Below are positions 9,361-20,900 of a stretch of 64,000 nucleotides of DNA, one piece after another. This DNA comes from Prorocentrum cordatum. Its lineage: Eukaryota; Sar; Dinophyceae; Prorocentrales; Prorocentraceae. The stretch is taken from positions 41,001 through 105,000 of the forward strand of contig CAUYUJ010021179.1 in the NCBI GenBank assembly GCA_963575745.1, written 5' to 3'. The notes beneath the pieces were generated by a model, which was given only the letters and a program-made list of their open reading frames with translations, did not search any database and had not been told where the DNA came from. The first letter of the stretch is position 1. Every line of letters begins with the position of its first letter. A program made the translations under genes and the position numbers.

Positions 9361-11930
9361 TTGCTAGGGCGAAGTCAACGCAAATGATTCTCCCCCGCCG
9401 GCCCGTTCTTCCGTCCGTCCGGCGGTGGCTCGCGGTCCCGCGGTGTTCCGCGGTGTCCCGTGGTAACCCGTGGTGTCCCGTGGTGTCCCGTTGAATGAAA
9501 TCGATAGTGAGATCGATAGTGTGATTGAGAGTAAGATCGATATTGAGATAGCAAGTGCGAGCGATACTGAGATCGATGTGGTACCCGGCGGTGTCCCGTG
9601 GTGTCCCAAAAAGTGAGACCGATAGTGAGATCGATAGTGAGATCGACAGGTGTCCCGTGGTGTCCCGTTGAGTGAGATCGATGTGGTGTCCCGAGGTGTC
9701 CCGTGGTACCAAAAAGTGATATCGATAATGATATCGATAATGACATCGACAGGTGTCCCGTGGTGTCCCGTTGAGTGACATCGATAGTGAGATCGATAGT
9801 GAGATCGATGTGGTGTCCCGAGGTGTCCCGTGGAATCCCGAAAAGTGAGATCGATAGTGGGATCGATAGTAGGTCCTATAGTGAGATCGAGGTGATGCGC
9901 GGTGTCCCGTGGTCCCAAAAAGAGAGATCGATAGTGAGATCGACAAGTGTCCCGTGGTGTCCCGTCGTGTTCCGTTGAGTGTGATCGATAGTGAGATCGA
10001 TTGAATCAGAAGTTGGTTCCCCCCCACTCCGCCCCCCCACAACCTCCTTATCACCCGAAGGGTGGTCGTTTGGGGGAAAGGGGGGTGAGATCGCAGTGGA
10101 ACGGAGACCCCCAACCGGGAAATCGTCTCGTTTCGTTCATGTCGCGCGTGCGGGCGAGGCGAAACTGCATGGGCGCTCGAAGGAATGAAGCCGCCGTTGC
10201 TAGGGCGAAGTCAAGACAAATGATTCTCCTCCGCCCGCCCGCCCGTCCGGCGGTGGCTCGCGGTGTCCCGCGGTGTCCCGCGGTGTCACGTGGTGTCCCG
10301 TGGGCGCGCGAGAGGAATGAACCCGCCGTTGCTAGTGCGAAGTCGAGACAAATGATTCTCCCCCGCCCGCCCGTCCAGCGGTGGCTCGCGGTGTCCCGCG
10401 GTGTCCCGTGGTGTCCCGTGGTGTCCGCCGTTGCTAGGGCGAAGTCAACGCAAATGATTCTCCCCCGCCCGCCCGTTCTTCCGTCCGTCCGGCGGTGGCT
10501 CGCGGTGTCCCGCGGTGTCCCGCGGTGTCCCGTGGTGTCCCGTGGTGTCCCGTTGAGTGATATCGATAGTGAGATCGATAGTGTGCTTGATAGTGAGATC
10601 GATAGTGAGAGCGATACTGAGATCGATGTGGTGCCTGGCGGTGTCCCGTGGTGTCCCAAAAAGTGAAACCGATAGTGAGATCGATAGTGAGATCGACAGG
10701 TGTCCCGTGGTGTCCCGTGGTGTCCATTGGAGCGAGATCGATATTGAGATCGATACTGAGATCGATGTGGTGCCCCGAGGTGTCCTGTGGTGTCTATGAT
10801 GTCTCGTTGAGTGAGATCGATAATGAGATTGATCGTAGGTCCGATAGTGAGATCGACAGGTGTCCCGTGGTGTCCCGTGGTGGCTCATGGTGTCCCGTGG
10901 TGTCCCAAAAAAGAGATCGATAGTGAAGTCGATAATGAGATTGACAAGTATCCCGTGGTGTCCTATGGTTTCCCGCTGAGTGTGATCGATAGTGAGATCG
11001 ATTGAGTCAGATGTTGGTTCCCCCCCTATCCCCCCCCTCAGCCTCCTTATCACACGAAGGGTGGGGGGGTGAGATCGCAGTGGAACGGAGACCCCCAAAC
11101 GGGGAATCGTTTCGTTTCGTTCGCGTCGTGCGTGCGGGCGAGGCGAAGCCAGGCGCGCGAGAGGAATGAACCCGCCGTTGCTAGGGCGAGGTCAAGACAA
11201 ATGATTCTCCTCCGTTCGCCCGCCCGTCCAGCGGTGGCTCGCGGTGTCCCGCGGTGTCACGTGGTGTCCAGTGGTGTCCCGTGGGCGCGCGAGAGGAATG
11301 AACCCGCCGTTGCTAGTGCGAAGTCGAGACAAATGATTCTCCCCCGCCCGCCCGTCCAGCGGTGGCTCGCGGTGTCCCGCGGTGTCCCGTTGAGTGAGAT
11401 CGATAGTGCGATTAATCGTGTGATCGATTGTGAGATCGATAGTGAGATCGGTACTGCGATCGATGTGGTGCCCCGTGGTGTCCCGTGGTGTCCCAAAAAG
11501 TGAGATCGATAGTGAGGTCGACAGTGAGATCGACAGATGCCCCGAGGTGTCCCGTGGTGTCACAAGAAGAAAGATTATAGTGAGATCGATCGTGAGATCG
11601 ACAGGTGTCCCGTGGTGTCCCGTGGAGTGAGATCGATAGTGAGATTGATAGTGAGACCCATAGTGAGATCGTTATGGTGTCCCGAGGTGTCCCGTGGTGT
11701 CCAGTGTCCCGTGGTGTCCCGTGGTGTCCCGTTGAGTGAGATCAATAGTGAGATCGATGGTGAGATCGAGGTGTGTCCCGCGGTGTCCCGTGGTGTCCCG
11801 TGGTGGCCCGTTGAATGAGATCGATAATGAGATCGATAGTGAGATCGACAAGTGCCGTGGTCTCTCGTGGTGTCCCGTGGTGTCCCGTTGAGTGAGATCG
11901 ATAGTGAGATCGATTGAGTCAGATGTTGGT
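9361..11930. repeat. Satellite type 2, GATCGATAGTGA blocks mixed with type 1
   Basis: Runs of GAGATCGATAGTGAGATCGA alternate with GGTGTCCCGTGGTGTCCC. Type 1 units re-appear after 10160 and 11150. Higher-order copies of about 0.9-1.0 kb are visible from the repeated leaders and trailers. ATCGAT and GATC sites are extremely dense in the type 2 stretches. Confidence 0.88.
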
Positions 11931-12889
11931 TCCCCTTCTCTCTCCCCCACACAACCCTCTTTATCACCTGAAGGGTGGTCGTATAGGTATCTTGTCATAT
12001 ACCCCTGCTTGGTGTTACGAGAAGTCTGCCCTAAAGAACGACCATGACTCGAAACATGTTCTGAAAAAAACCCAGGTCCAGATATACGGAAATTGTACGA
12101 AACAAGGGAGCTCAAAGAAAACGCCCAGAATCTGGCCCTGATTATTCATTTGCTTGAGCGGCATCCGGAGTCCATGGACGTTGCTGCTTGTTCTTCAGAT
12201 GTCTGATGGGTGTACAACATCTTGGAGCACATGCTGCGTTGATCCTTGCAGGTCTGAGGTGCCCCAGAGCTTCTGTGGGTCCCTGGGGCCAGCGGGTGGT
12301 AAGACCTTCTCGCGGAGCACCTGGTCAGGCCAACTTCATATTTGGCGTGCCTACTGAACACGTCGTTCATTTCTAATCGTGCTCATTCCTAATAATGCTC
12401 GCTTCGAGTTGTTCCTGGCCCCCTAGTTGCCAGCAAGACGCCCAGGATAGAACAATCAGAAATTACAGGATCTTGCCCCCCAAACAAAATCAAATATCTT
12501 TCGAAGAATTCGAAATGAACAATGTGTATGCTTTTCCCTCATAGTCCTTCAGGGCCGACGTCCGCTGCAAGCACGAGATGAGCTGCTCCGTGCCCGGGAG
12601 CTTCCTGGGCGACACGGGCTGTTACACCCCTCCCGCCACTCTGGGCGAGCCTGGGTCGGCTGCATCGGAGGAAGGGAGAGCAAGAACGGGAGGGAGGATA
12701 GGTGGGGGGGAGAGGAGGGGGAAGGAATGAGAGAGGGGAAGGAGGGAAAAACGTGGAGCATGGAACATGGATTGGCCTGGCTCCTGAGACCCAGGACCGC
12801 AAGGGCGGTGAAACACAGGAGGCGCGAGCCATGGGGAGCAGACCTTCCGAGCCACTCGATCCGGCGGGCACACGTGCGGCACAGCAGCG
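11931..12889. other. Unassigned, no clear gene
   Basis: After the last satellite trailer I find no repeat or convincing protein. A minus-strand frame at 12146-12370 gives a 74-residue polar peptide with no recognisable domain. A GGA-rich tract lies at about 12660-12750. Confidence 0.4.
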
Positions 12890-12995
12890 TAGCCCAAAAA
12901 TATCCAAACCATTCAAAACAGAATCAACAAATCGCCCCCGTATTTTGTAACTATTTGGGAATCTGCCTCCTGTAGAGGGGCCGGCCCGACTTAAT
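12890..12995. mobile_element. Family A element, 3' part only
   Basis: The segment ends TCCTGTAGAGGGGCCGGCCCGACTTAA, a variant of the family A right terminus, and is preceded by the AT-richer inner sequence typical of that family. No left terminus is seen. Confidence 0.6.
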
Positions 12996-13035
12996 GGCAG
13001 TACCCACCCGCTGAGCACGAACGCGTTCATGACAG

Positions 13036-13145
13036 AGAGGCCCCGAGCCCTTGTCCGCGCCAGTGTTTCATGAGCAGGAGAGAGGCGTGCCCGACGGACA
13101 ACGAGATGTGCTTCACAACGAATCTCTTGGCGGCGCGCACAGAGG
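13036..13145 (-). pseudogene. Exon-like fragment related to the 26.3-kb membrane exon
   Basis: The minus strand reads KRFVVKHISLSVGHASLLLMK. The SVGHASLLLMK core is identical to that of the membrane-protein exon at 26.3-26.7 kb and the DNA is visibly similar across about 60 bp. It is followed by a stop within about 15 codons. It may be a neighbouring paralogous exon or a broken copy. Confidence 0.45.
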
Positions 13146-13265
13146 TGGTGGGGGGAGGGGGGAGGGCTTCTTACAAGGAGGCTGCTTCCTAGAAGGCGCG
13201 GCCTCGCATCTACAGATGAGGCCCGCGCCTTTTAAGAAGCAGGGGTGCTTCTAAGAAGCCCTCCG
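13141..13265. mobile_element. Diverged copy of the intron foldback MITE
   Basis: It shares GGGGGGAGGGGGGAGGGCTTCTTA, then GGCTGCTTCCTAGAAGGCGC, and the complementary CTTCTAAGAAGCCCTCC with the element at 3128-3300. The outer GGCGGCG arms are not preserved. Confidence 0.65.
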
Positions 13266-13560
13266 CTATTTCCGCTATTTGACGCGCCGTAAGGGTCACA
13301 GCCCTGAAGCGCAGCGCGGCGGCCGTCGGCCGCCGACAGAGGGGGGGCGAGGGAGGCCCGTTTCAATCCTGGACAGCGAAGGCCTGGAGGAAAGGGGAAG
13401 GGAAAAAGACGGGCCCGTTGGGCCCAACACCGGTCGGCGAAGGGCCCGAGGGGGCGAGGGCCCGCGGGGCCCTGGCCTTTGGCTCGGCGAGGGCCCACCC
13501 GCCTCGGTGGGACCTAGCTGAGCTCGTCCGCGTGGTCGGGGGCGGCGGGGCTCTCAGGTC
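13266..13560. other. Unassigned GC-rich spacer
   Basis: No gene or repeat can be supported. Confidence 0.4.
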
Positions 13561-14125
13561 GCGTCGAGGGCGGCGACCCCGCCCGCCCCTGGCCTCCGTG
13601 ATGCGCTCCCTCTGGTCCAGCGCGAGGTGCTCCGCGTCGCGCGTGCGTCCGCGGTGTGCACCTGCCGGTCCAGCGCCTGGAGCTCTGCGTTGCCGCAAGT
13701 CTGCGGGGCTCCGCTCCTGGCCTCCCAGCTGTGCGCCAGCTGGCCAAGCGCGCGGAGCTCCGCGTTACCGCCGGCCTCCATGATGCGCTCCCTCTGGCCC
13801 AGCGCGAGGTGCTCCGCGTCGCCGTGCGTCGCTGGGTGCACCTGCTGGTCCAGCGCCAGGAGCTCTGTGTTGCCGCCGGCCTGCGGGAGCTTCAGCGTTT
13901 GGCCTCCTAGCTGTGCGCCAGCTGGCCCAGCGCGCGGAGCTCCGCGTTGCCGTCGGCCTCCATCGCCTGGCCCCCAGCGCGAGGAGCTCCATGGTGCCGT
14001 CGGCCTCCGCGATGGCCCCCAGCGCGAGGAGCTCCGCGATGCCGTCGGCTTCCGCGTTTTCTCCTTCTGGCCCAGCGCGAGGCGCTCCGCGTCGCGGTCG
14101 GCCTCCTCGATGTGCCAGTGAACGC
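13561..14125 (-). repeat. Imperfect tandem repeat encoding an amphipathic peptide pattern
   Basis: On the minus strand the repeat spells modules such as GNAELRALGQLAHSWEA, GNAELQALDRQVH and GDAEHLALGQRERIMEA, about 17 residues each, across frames. The DNA phrases GAGCTCCGCGTTGCCG and GCGAGGTGCTCCGCGTCGC recur about ten times. It may be a helical repeat exon. It may equally be a minisatellite downstream of the LINE 3' end. No start or stop context decides this. Confidence 0.45.
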
Positions 14126-14500
14126 CTGCCTCGTTGCTAGTGGGCTCTTCGTCTTGTCACAGTCACCTTGGTCAGGAACTGGTTGACTGTGTTGGGCTCT
14201 TCTCCTGGTACGGGTCTCAGCCGATGAAGTAGTTGTCGTGCTGGTTAAGGTCGATGGGGGTCGGCTTGTTGCTGGTAGGTGGAATAGATTGCGGGCGCAC
14301 TCTGGCCTCCATGCACCGACTTCAAGCAGGGTTCATGGCGGCCCTGCCTCGTCCCGCTATGGCTAGGGGTCACGGTGCCCTCGGTGGGGGCGAACCCCAG
14401 GCCAGGTGATTCTTCTGCTGTCGATGAGGAAGGTCAACGCTGCCCTATGCTACGCCCTTGGGCGCTCGGGAGCTCCGTCTCCGCCATGGGAATGGTGGGG
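14126..14500. other. Unassigned, probably LINE 3' flank
   Basis: No gene is seen. It lies downstream of ORF2 on the minus strand and could belong to a long 3' UTR, but the 3' end of the LINE cannot be fixed. Confidence 0.35.
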
Positions 14501-14521
14501 GTGGCGAGCTAGGGCGGACCG

Positions 14522-14645
14522 CGGGGGCGCGGGCAGTACTCGTCCTGCCCCCCCCCTGCCCCTCACCATCCCCCCTGGTGGGCGCGGGCAGTCCTCGTCC
14601 TGCCCCCCCGCCCTTCGAGCCCGTCTCGAAGTTTGATCCTTGCCT
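14522..14645. repeat. Two-copy tandem repeat, unit about 60 bp
   Basis: The phrase GGCGCGGGCAGT-CTCGTCCTGCC occurs twice, each time followed by a C-rich run. Confidence 0.6.
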
Positions 14646-14739
14646 CACCAGGGCAACGTTGACTGGTACTTGGTGCAGTTGGGGTCATCGGGCTGGTACT
14701 TCTGAGCCCTGGCTGTACGGCGGCCGTGTCCGTCACTAT

Positions 14740-14895
14740 GCAAAACGTGGCGACGTGAGCCTGGGGTGTTCCCTCGCATTCGGGGCTTCCCCAGGTCTTG
14801 CGTCCTGACAACTTGTGCAAAACTTGGCGACGTAGCCTGAGGTGTTCCCACGCATTCGGGGCTTCCTCAGGACTTGCGTTCTGATTATTTTGTAC
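14740..14895. repeat. Two-copy tandem repeat after ORF2, unit about 77 bp
   Basis: GGTGTTCCCTCGCATTCGGG and GGTGTTCCCACGCATTCGGG start two units that each continue GCTTCC-CAGG-CTTGCGT. The pair lies just downstream of the ORF2 stop. Short tandem repeats there are common in LINE 3' UTRs. Confidence 0.65.
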
Positions 14896-14901
14896 ATGTC
14901 G

Positions 14902-17900
14902 TCAAGGCGTTTCGTCACGATCCTCGTTGTCAGCCTGTGCCCGAACAGCTCCTGTCGAGGTGGTGGCCCTGCCGATTGCCTTGTCGGGTCGGTCCTGCCG
15001 GGCCCACTCCCTTGCCTCTTCCAGCCAGGTCGGTGAGCCGTTCCGCCTGCTGCCTCGATAGTAGTCCTGACCCATCTCCCTGGTCTTGTAGTGGTCGAGC
15101 GGCTGGAAGAAGTGGGCCACGTCGTCGTCGATGTGCCACACCTGGACGTCGTTGGGCGACTCGCCAAAGCGCCACCTGATCTGCTTCACCAGTGCGGTCG
15201 CGATGGCCTGGCACATCCTGTTCGGGTACTCCTTGGCCGGCGCGGTGCGCCACTGGCCTTCGTCGTTGATGCCTGCCAGCTCCGCATGGTAGGAGGCCGT
15301 GTGAAAGCACCTTCCACTTCCAGGCAGTCTCCTGATTTCTGCTCGGAGGGTTGGTAGGGATACCGCCATCAGGCTTGTGGATTTCCTCGAGCGCGCTCCA
15401 CAGGTGCACTGGTCGAAGGTGATCAGCTCGACTCCCTGCTGGTTCAGAAGATGGCGCATCTCGGGAAGCTTCCAGGAGCTGGCGAAGTGCTCCTCGATGG
15501 GCTCAGACGGGTGCTCGAGCATGCCTGGGACTCCCAAATTGAGGCACATGTACATAAGTTCCAGCTGTGTCCTGTATAGGCGGTTGCCTGTCGCTACTTG
15601 CTCCATCTCTGGGCGGGAAAGGTAGCGAAAGCCCCACAGGCTATTGCCGCCCCTTAGGGGTCTTGGTGGCCGACCCCTGCAGCCATTGGGGGGCAAGTGG
15701 CGCGCTCGGCTCCAGGTCTCGCACGGCGGTCCGCCGATGACTCCTGCAATTCTTCCTGCTTGTGCCATGTCTCGCCACTTGCTGACTGCGACCTCAGATG
15801 TCAGGTCGCCGAAGGTCGGGTCGTTGGCGATGTCCAGGCTGAGCATGTGTATGTCGCAAGCAGCCCGACTGCTGAGGCGGTCAAACCAGTCCTGAACATC
15901 TCCGTCTCGGCGACGGCCGCTGAATAGATGCAGCACATATAACGTCCGAGCTGGTCTGGGCCTCGGTACAGCGGCTGGCGGCGGTGGCTGCGCCTCGATG
16001 AAGGGCAGCTCAAGGCTCTCGTAGTGGCCGCCGTTGCTGTCGTCGCTGTCCTCGTCCGTATGTATTTCTGGAGGGCGAGCAGGGACTGCAGGCTTCTCTG
16101 CCCAGTCGATAGGCCTGCCCGCCCTTCTGTTCGCCTGCTGCTGGTCGCGGACAATTTGCTGGTTGTGTTGCAGCTCGGCTCTACTTAGGATTGCTGGGCG
16201 CGTCTTTCTCCAATGTCGAGCGCACTTGCGCACTCTCAGCAAGTGTTTGACCAGCCTGTTTGTAGTATGATAATCCATGCCGCATCCGTAGCAGACCGAA
16301 CCAGTTGCCCACGAAATAGGATGACCCGACGAGGTGTGGTCCTTGGTGATGTGTGCTCGTAGCACTGCTGCGCTGGCTTCAGTACGTCCACAGTGGTAGC
16401 ATAAGTACTTGCGCTGATGCTCGAAATGCTGGTCTGGGAAGGACGAGATGGCTTCCGTGTTGGTCCACCGTTGGAGTCGAAGCCTCCATCGAGCTTGGTG
16501 GTCGTGGTCGTACTGGCGAGCTTTGCCACGTTGGCAAGCTTTCTTTACTGCGCTGAGGTAGCTTTGGTAGTCGTTCCTGGCCCAGTCCTTCCAGTCCTCG
16601 AGCGTGTATGCTCCACCACGCTCGTCAGGTCCTGTGTGGTCGCGGACCCAATCCAGGTCTCGGCGGAGCAGTGCCACCCAGCCGTAGCTACCGTCCCATG
16701 CTTGGCTAAGTAGCCGGCGGAGGTGCAGGGGTCCCCAGTTGAGGCATCTGCCAAATAGCCGTAACCTCTCAAGTCGCAGGACTATCTCTGGGGGCAGCTT
16801 GTCGACTCCTTCGAGGATCTGGGTGTTCGTTACTTCCTTTTTCTGTCGTACTGTCCAAGTGATCCTCTGCGCAGCAGCGTAGTTGACGATGTACTGGTTG
16901 TTGAAATTCCTGGCCTGGCCTGCGGTGAGTTCGGGCCAGGTAGATGCATTGTATAATAGCTGGGATAGCACCACGCTGTCGGCTAAATAGGCCTTGTCTT
17001 TGATTGCCAGCTCTGATCGCCTGTGGACTTCGCGATGGAGAGGCCTCGTGGATGTCGCTGCAGTGGCTACCTTCACTGCGACATCCACCCCAGGGGATGC
17101 ATTGTCGGTCGCGTAGGTCCCGAGGAGCTTGTGGTGACGAACCACCTCGACGTAACTCCCTGCAAGGGGGACCTCGATCCTCGGCACTCCCTCGGAGTAG
17201 AAACTGGCCCGCGCTTGCCGGCTCCCAGGCCCACTGAAGTCAATCATCACCTTGGTCTTGGTGAGTTGCAGCTGGAGGCCGAAGGTGCTGGCGGCGCAGT
17301 AGACGGCTTCGCAGAACTCGGTGGCCTCATGCTGAATGTGGTCGGGGCTGGTGAACACGTGCATGCCCGTTAGGTCATCGACAAACGATAGGCCATGTGG
17401 TTCTTGCTCCTGGAGTGGCCCATCTGTGGGGTCGTTGTCGCATGCGAAGCTGCTGTCAAGAGGCTTGCCCTGAGGTCGTAGCCCTCGCTGCGCAAGGTAG
17501 TTGTCAATCATGCGGTGGACTCGGCCGAATAGCAGATTGAAGTCCGCGTCGGCCAGGGGCACGCCAGGCCTCGTGCCCTTGTGCGGTGCCATAAGGTTCT
17601 GGGAAAACCTGTGTGATGTCCACCTGTTGCGATATCCTTCTGCAATGAGGGCAGCCAGGTGGGAGCCGTCCAACACTGTGTCGAGTATCCCTGGGTTGGC
17701 CATGAGGTGCTCCAGCTGCGGCTGGGCCCACAGGGGAACCTCGAGGTTCTCTAGCACCTCCTGGACTTCGTCCTCTTCACCTGGGATACCATGCACCAGT
17801 TGGACTACGACCGAGTAGAAGGCCTCCTTTAAGTCGTAGCAGCTTATCATGGAGCACTTCCCTTGGGCCTGACTTCTCTCGGTGAAGAGGCGTGCTGCAA

Positions 17901-20900
17901 GGACCGCCATGTCCGCCCCTCGCTTGGGCCGGCCGCCAACCTGGATGTCCTCCAGCGCTATGGCGAGGGTAGTGTTGAGCATGGTCCTTAGGTGTTTGTG
18001 GTGGTGCTTGCCCAGAACGTTGTTCAAGAGGATCTCGCGGTAGGCTTGGAGGTACCTTGGGTCGCCTTTTCCTTTGGGAATTGCGACCAGGTCTCCACCC
18101 TTGAAGCTCAGCGGCTCTCTCACGGTGGTCGCCACCTTGGTGAAGAGGGGGTGCAGTAGCCTCGCTGCCTCCGTGGGGGCCGCCCTGAGGACAGCGTTCG
18201 TGAGCCCGTCGGGGCCTCCTTGCGTCCCAGCCTTGGCCGCAGCGAACTGGGCCTGACAGACGGCCAGGGGCATCACCATGGAGAGATCCAGCGTGCCGTC
18301 GAAAGGCCTGATCTTGCTGTCGTGATTGTACTTGTCAGCAAGATCATCCGCTGTCACGATCTTCCCCGCCTGTATCTTCGCGAAATGGTTGAGCTCCTGG
18401 TCCGCCATTTCCTGGGAGTTGTGGATCACCTCTCCATCCTTGTCGAGCCGCATGGGCTTTCCTGCTGGGAATTTCGCCTTCCTCCCTCCATACCTTAGTA
18501 GGTCTCGGTAAGCCTTCCACTGGGCCGCAGCGTCGTTCGCAGCTGAGGCGGAGGACGCTGTCGAGGCAAGCCGACTGAGGAATGCGCTTCGGTCCTTCTC
18601 GACGGCCGCGGCAACTTTGGGCCCAGACCTGGCGAGGAAGGAGAGGATGGCCATGGCGTAGTCCATGGGCGAGATTGTCCAGTTCAGGAGGAGGTGCGCG
18701 TAGTGGTGGATGTCGTGGATGGTGCCGTCGTCGTCGCCACGCTCTCTGCTCCAAAGAGAGAGTGAGTCCCCTACTTCGCCTGCACAAAGAGAGTGGGCGT
18801 GGGCTACTAGTCGTCCAGGTCGGCCGTCGTGGGCTTCTCTTCTGAGTACTGCACGGTGGACTCTGAGTGTGAGGCGCCTGGCTCGGATCAGGCCCATGGT
18901 AGTCTTGGTGACGTAGGGCTTCCTCGTTGCCCTGGAGGCCTTGCCGAAGGCCTGGATGGCCGCGTCGTTAATGACCCTGACGGCCTCCTCGCAGTGGGTG
19001 TTGACGTCCACCTCCCACGGGATGATCGGGGTCTGCTTGAGGATCTCCTTGAAGCTGGCCTTGGCGACGTCGTTGTTCAAGTTGGTCAGATCGGGCCTCG
19101 GTCCTGAGGCCTTGGTGGTCTTGCAGACGACCCACTTGAGGCTGGCTAGCACTGGTATGTGGTCTTGTGCAGCTGTGCCTCGGTCCAGACCTGGCTCCGT
19201 GCTGCAGCTCGCGACGTATGGGGCGATCGAGGAGTTCAGCAGGATGTAGTCTATCCTGTGGTGCTGCCCCTTCGATCCGACGTGCGTATATGAGTTGCTG
19301 CCTGGATCCCTCGTGGTGTTGATGACCTCCATGTTAGTGTCGGCAGCGAAGCTGATGATGTGCTTGCCGTTGCCGTTGGTCACTTCTGGGTACCCACTGG
19401 TGCCAACTCCTGGGGACTCGTAGTCGCCAAGACGCCCGTTCAGGTCCCCCATGAAGATGTCCACTCGGTACTTGTCGGACAATCGCTGAGCAGACTCCCA
19501 GAATTCTCTCTTCTCCGCCGCGTGGGAGTCTTCGTGGGGTGCGTATGCGGATGCGATAACCATATCTGTGCCTGCAACGCGGGTCTTGATGATCAAGAGC
19601 CTGTCGTGCTGGTGGAGGACGAGGGTGTCTTTGGCACTTAGGTACTTCGCTGCCCCACTCGTGCTGATAGGTTGGGAGACGTTGAGCCAGATGTCGCACC
19701 CTCTGTTCTGCTGCATGTGGCCTGATGAGTAGCAGACGTATTCGCCTACATTGCGGACGTCTCCTTCGCTCTGGGTCTCCTGCAGGGCGACGACGTGCAG
19801 GCCCATGTCAGCAAACTGTGCTGCTAGGTGCGTGGCCTTGGAGAGGCTCTGCTTGCTTTTGCCGGCCGCCTTGCCTTTGCCCGGCTTGAAGCTCACGGTG
19901 GCCTTGAGTGACCTGCAGTTGTACGTGCACAGGTTCACGTTGAGGTCGGCCTTGATGGTGATAGTGCTGATGGGCCTCTGGATCGCTCCTGGGGCTGCCT
20001 GCGGCTGAGTGGCCTCAATGATGAAGTCTTTATGCCGCAGGGGCGGGTATGCGGCCTTGACCGCGTCTGGCGCTGATCGCAGCCATTCCCAGGAGAGGAA
20101 CTTGTTGTGGGCGATCGCCTGTACAGCTGCAATGTTCGGGTCCATCAGGTCGCTGGCCGAGGCTTGATCTGCTATCCCATCAGCGAGCTCGTTCCAAGGG
20201 TGCCCGATGTGCGAATTAATATGGTGCCACTGGGTGGGTCGGGCTTGTTGGAGGAGGCCTGCAAGTGTGCGAATGACTGCCCCCAACCTCGGATGTACGT
20301 GGCATTGGGCTTCGCCTTTGGCCAGGTTGATGACGTTGAGGGCGTCAGGCGTGATCTCGATGGGCGCGTCGGTATCTTGACCAAGGGCCCACATCAACGC
20401 CCAGAGTACTGCCGTGAGCTCCGCTGTGTATGCCGTCACCTTCTCGTTGTTGGCCATGTCGTCTAGGGTTTCGGTGACTTTGCCAGCAATGAAACCCCGA
20501 AAGCCGAACGGGCCTCGCAGGTTGCTCCCGTCTTCGTACTCGTCGACAATGACAACTGCCCAGGCGGCTGAGTGTGGGATGCCGTTGTAGCTGCCGTCCG
20601 TGTAGATGTGTGTCCGCCTGGTCGGCAGCTCTCGTGATGGGCACATCTCCAACGCCAACCTTGCCATGCTGTGCAGGGTCGTAGTGTCGACGTCGTCGCA
20701 GACGTTGACTCGGCCTCGGCCACGAAGGATCTCGGCTACTGGGTCCTGGCTGAGAACTGGCAGCACTGTCGCTTGGCCTCTTTCTCGTGCTGTCGTGGTG
20801 GGGATCTGCGGTCGCCTTCGGCCACGCCTGGCCCTCTCTGCATTGATATACTCGGGAGAGTACTCGATGTCGTGGCCTGGCGCCGGCCCCATGCCCTGTG

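Larger units (their letters stand above)
7345..11930. repeat. Large satellite block with higher-order units
   Basis: Three unequal blocks begin with the same leader, AATCGCAGTGGAACGGAGAC or GATCGCAGTGGAACGGAGAC, at about 7348, 10087 and 11072. The last two leaders are about 985 bp apart. The last two blocks end with a common trailer, CTTATCAC-CGAAGGGTGG (near 11050) or a close relative (near 11960); the first ends likewise near 10050. Inside are two satellite types, described separately. All long frames here are repeat-driven. Confidence 0.85.

Noticed and set aside
9272-11563. Long minus-strand ORFs rich in Ser, Thr, Ile and His
   Set aside because: They are translations of the GATCGATAGTGA and GTGTCCCGTG satellites.
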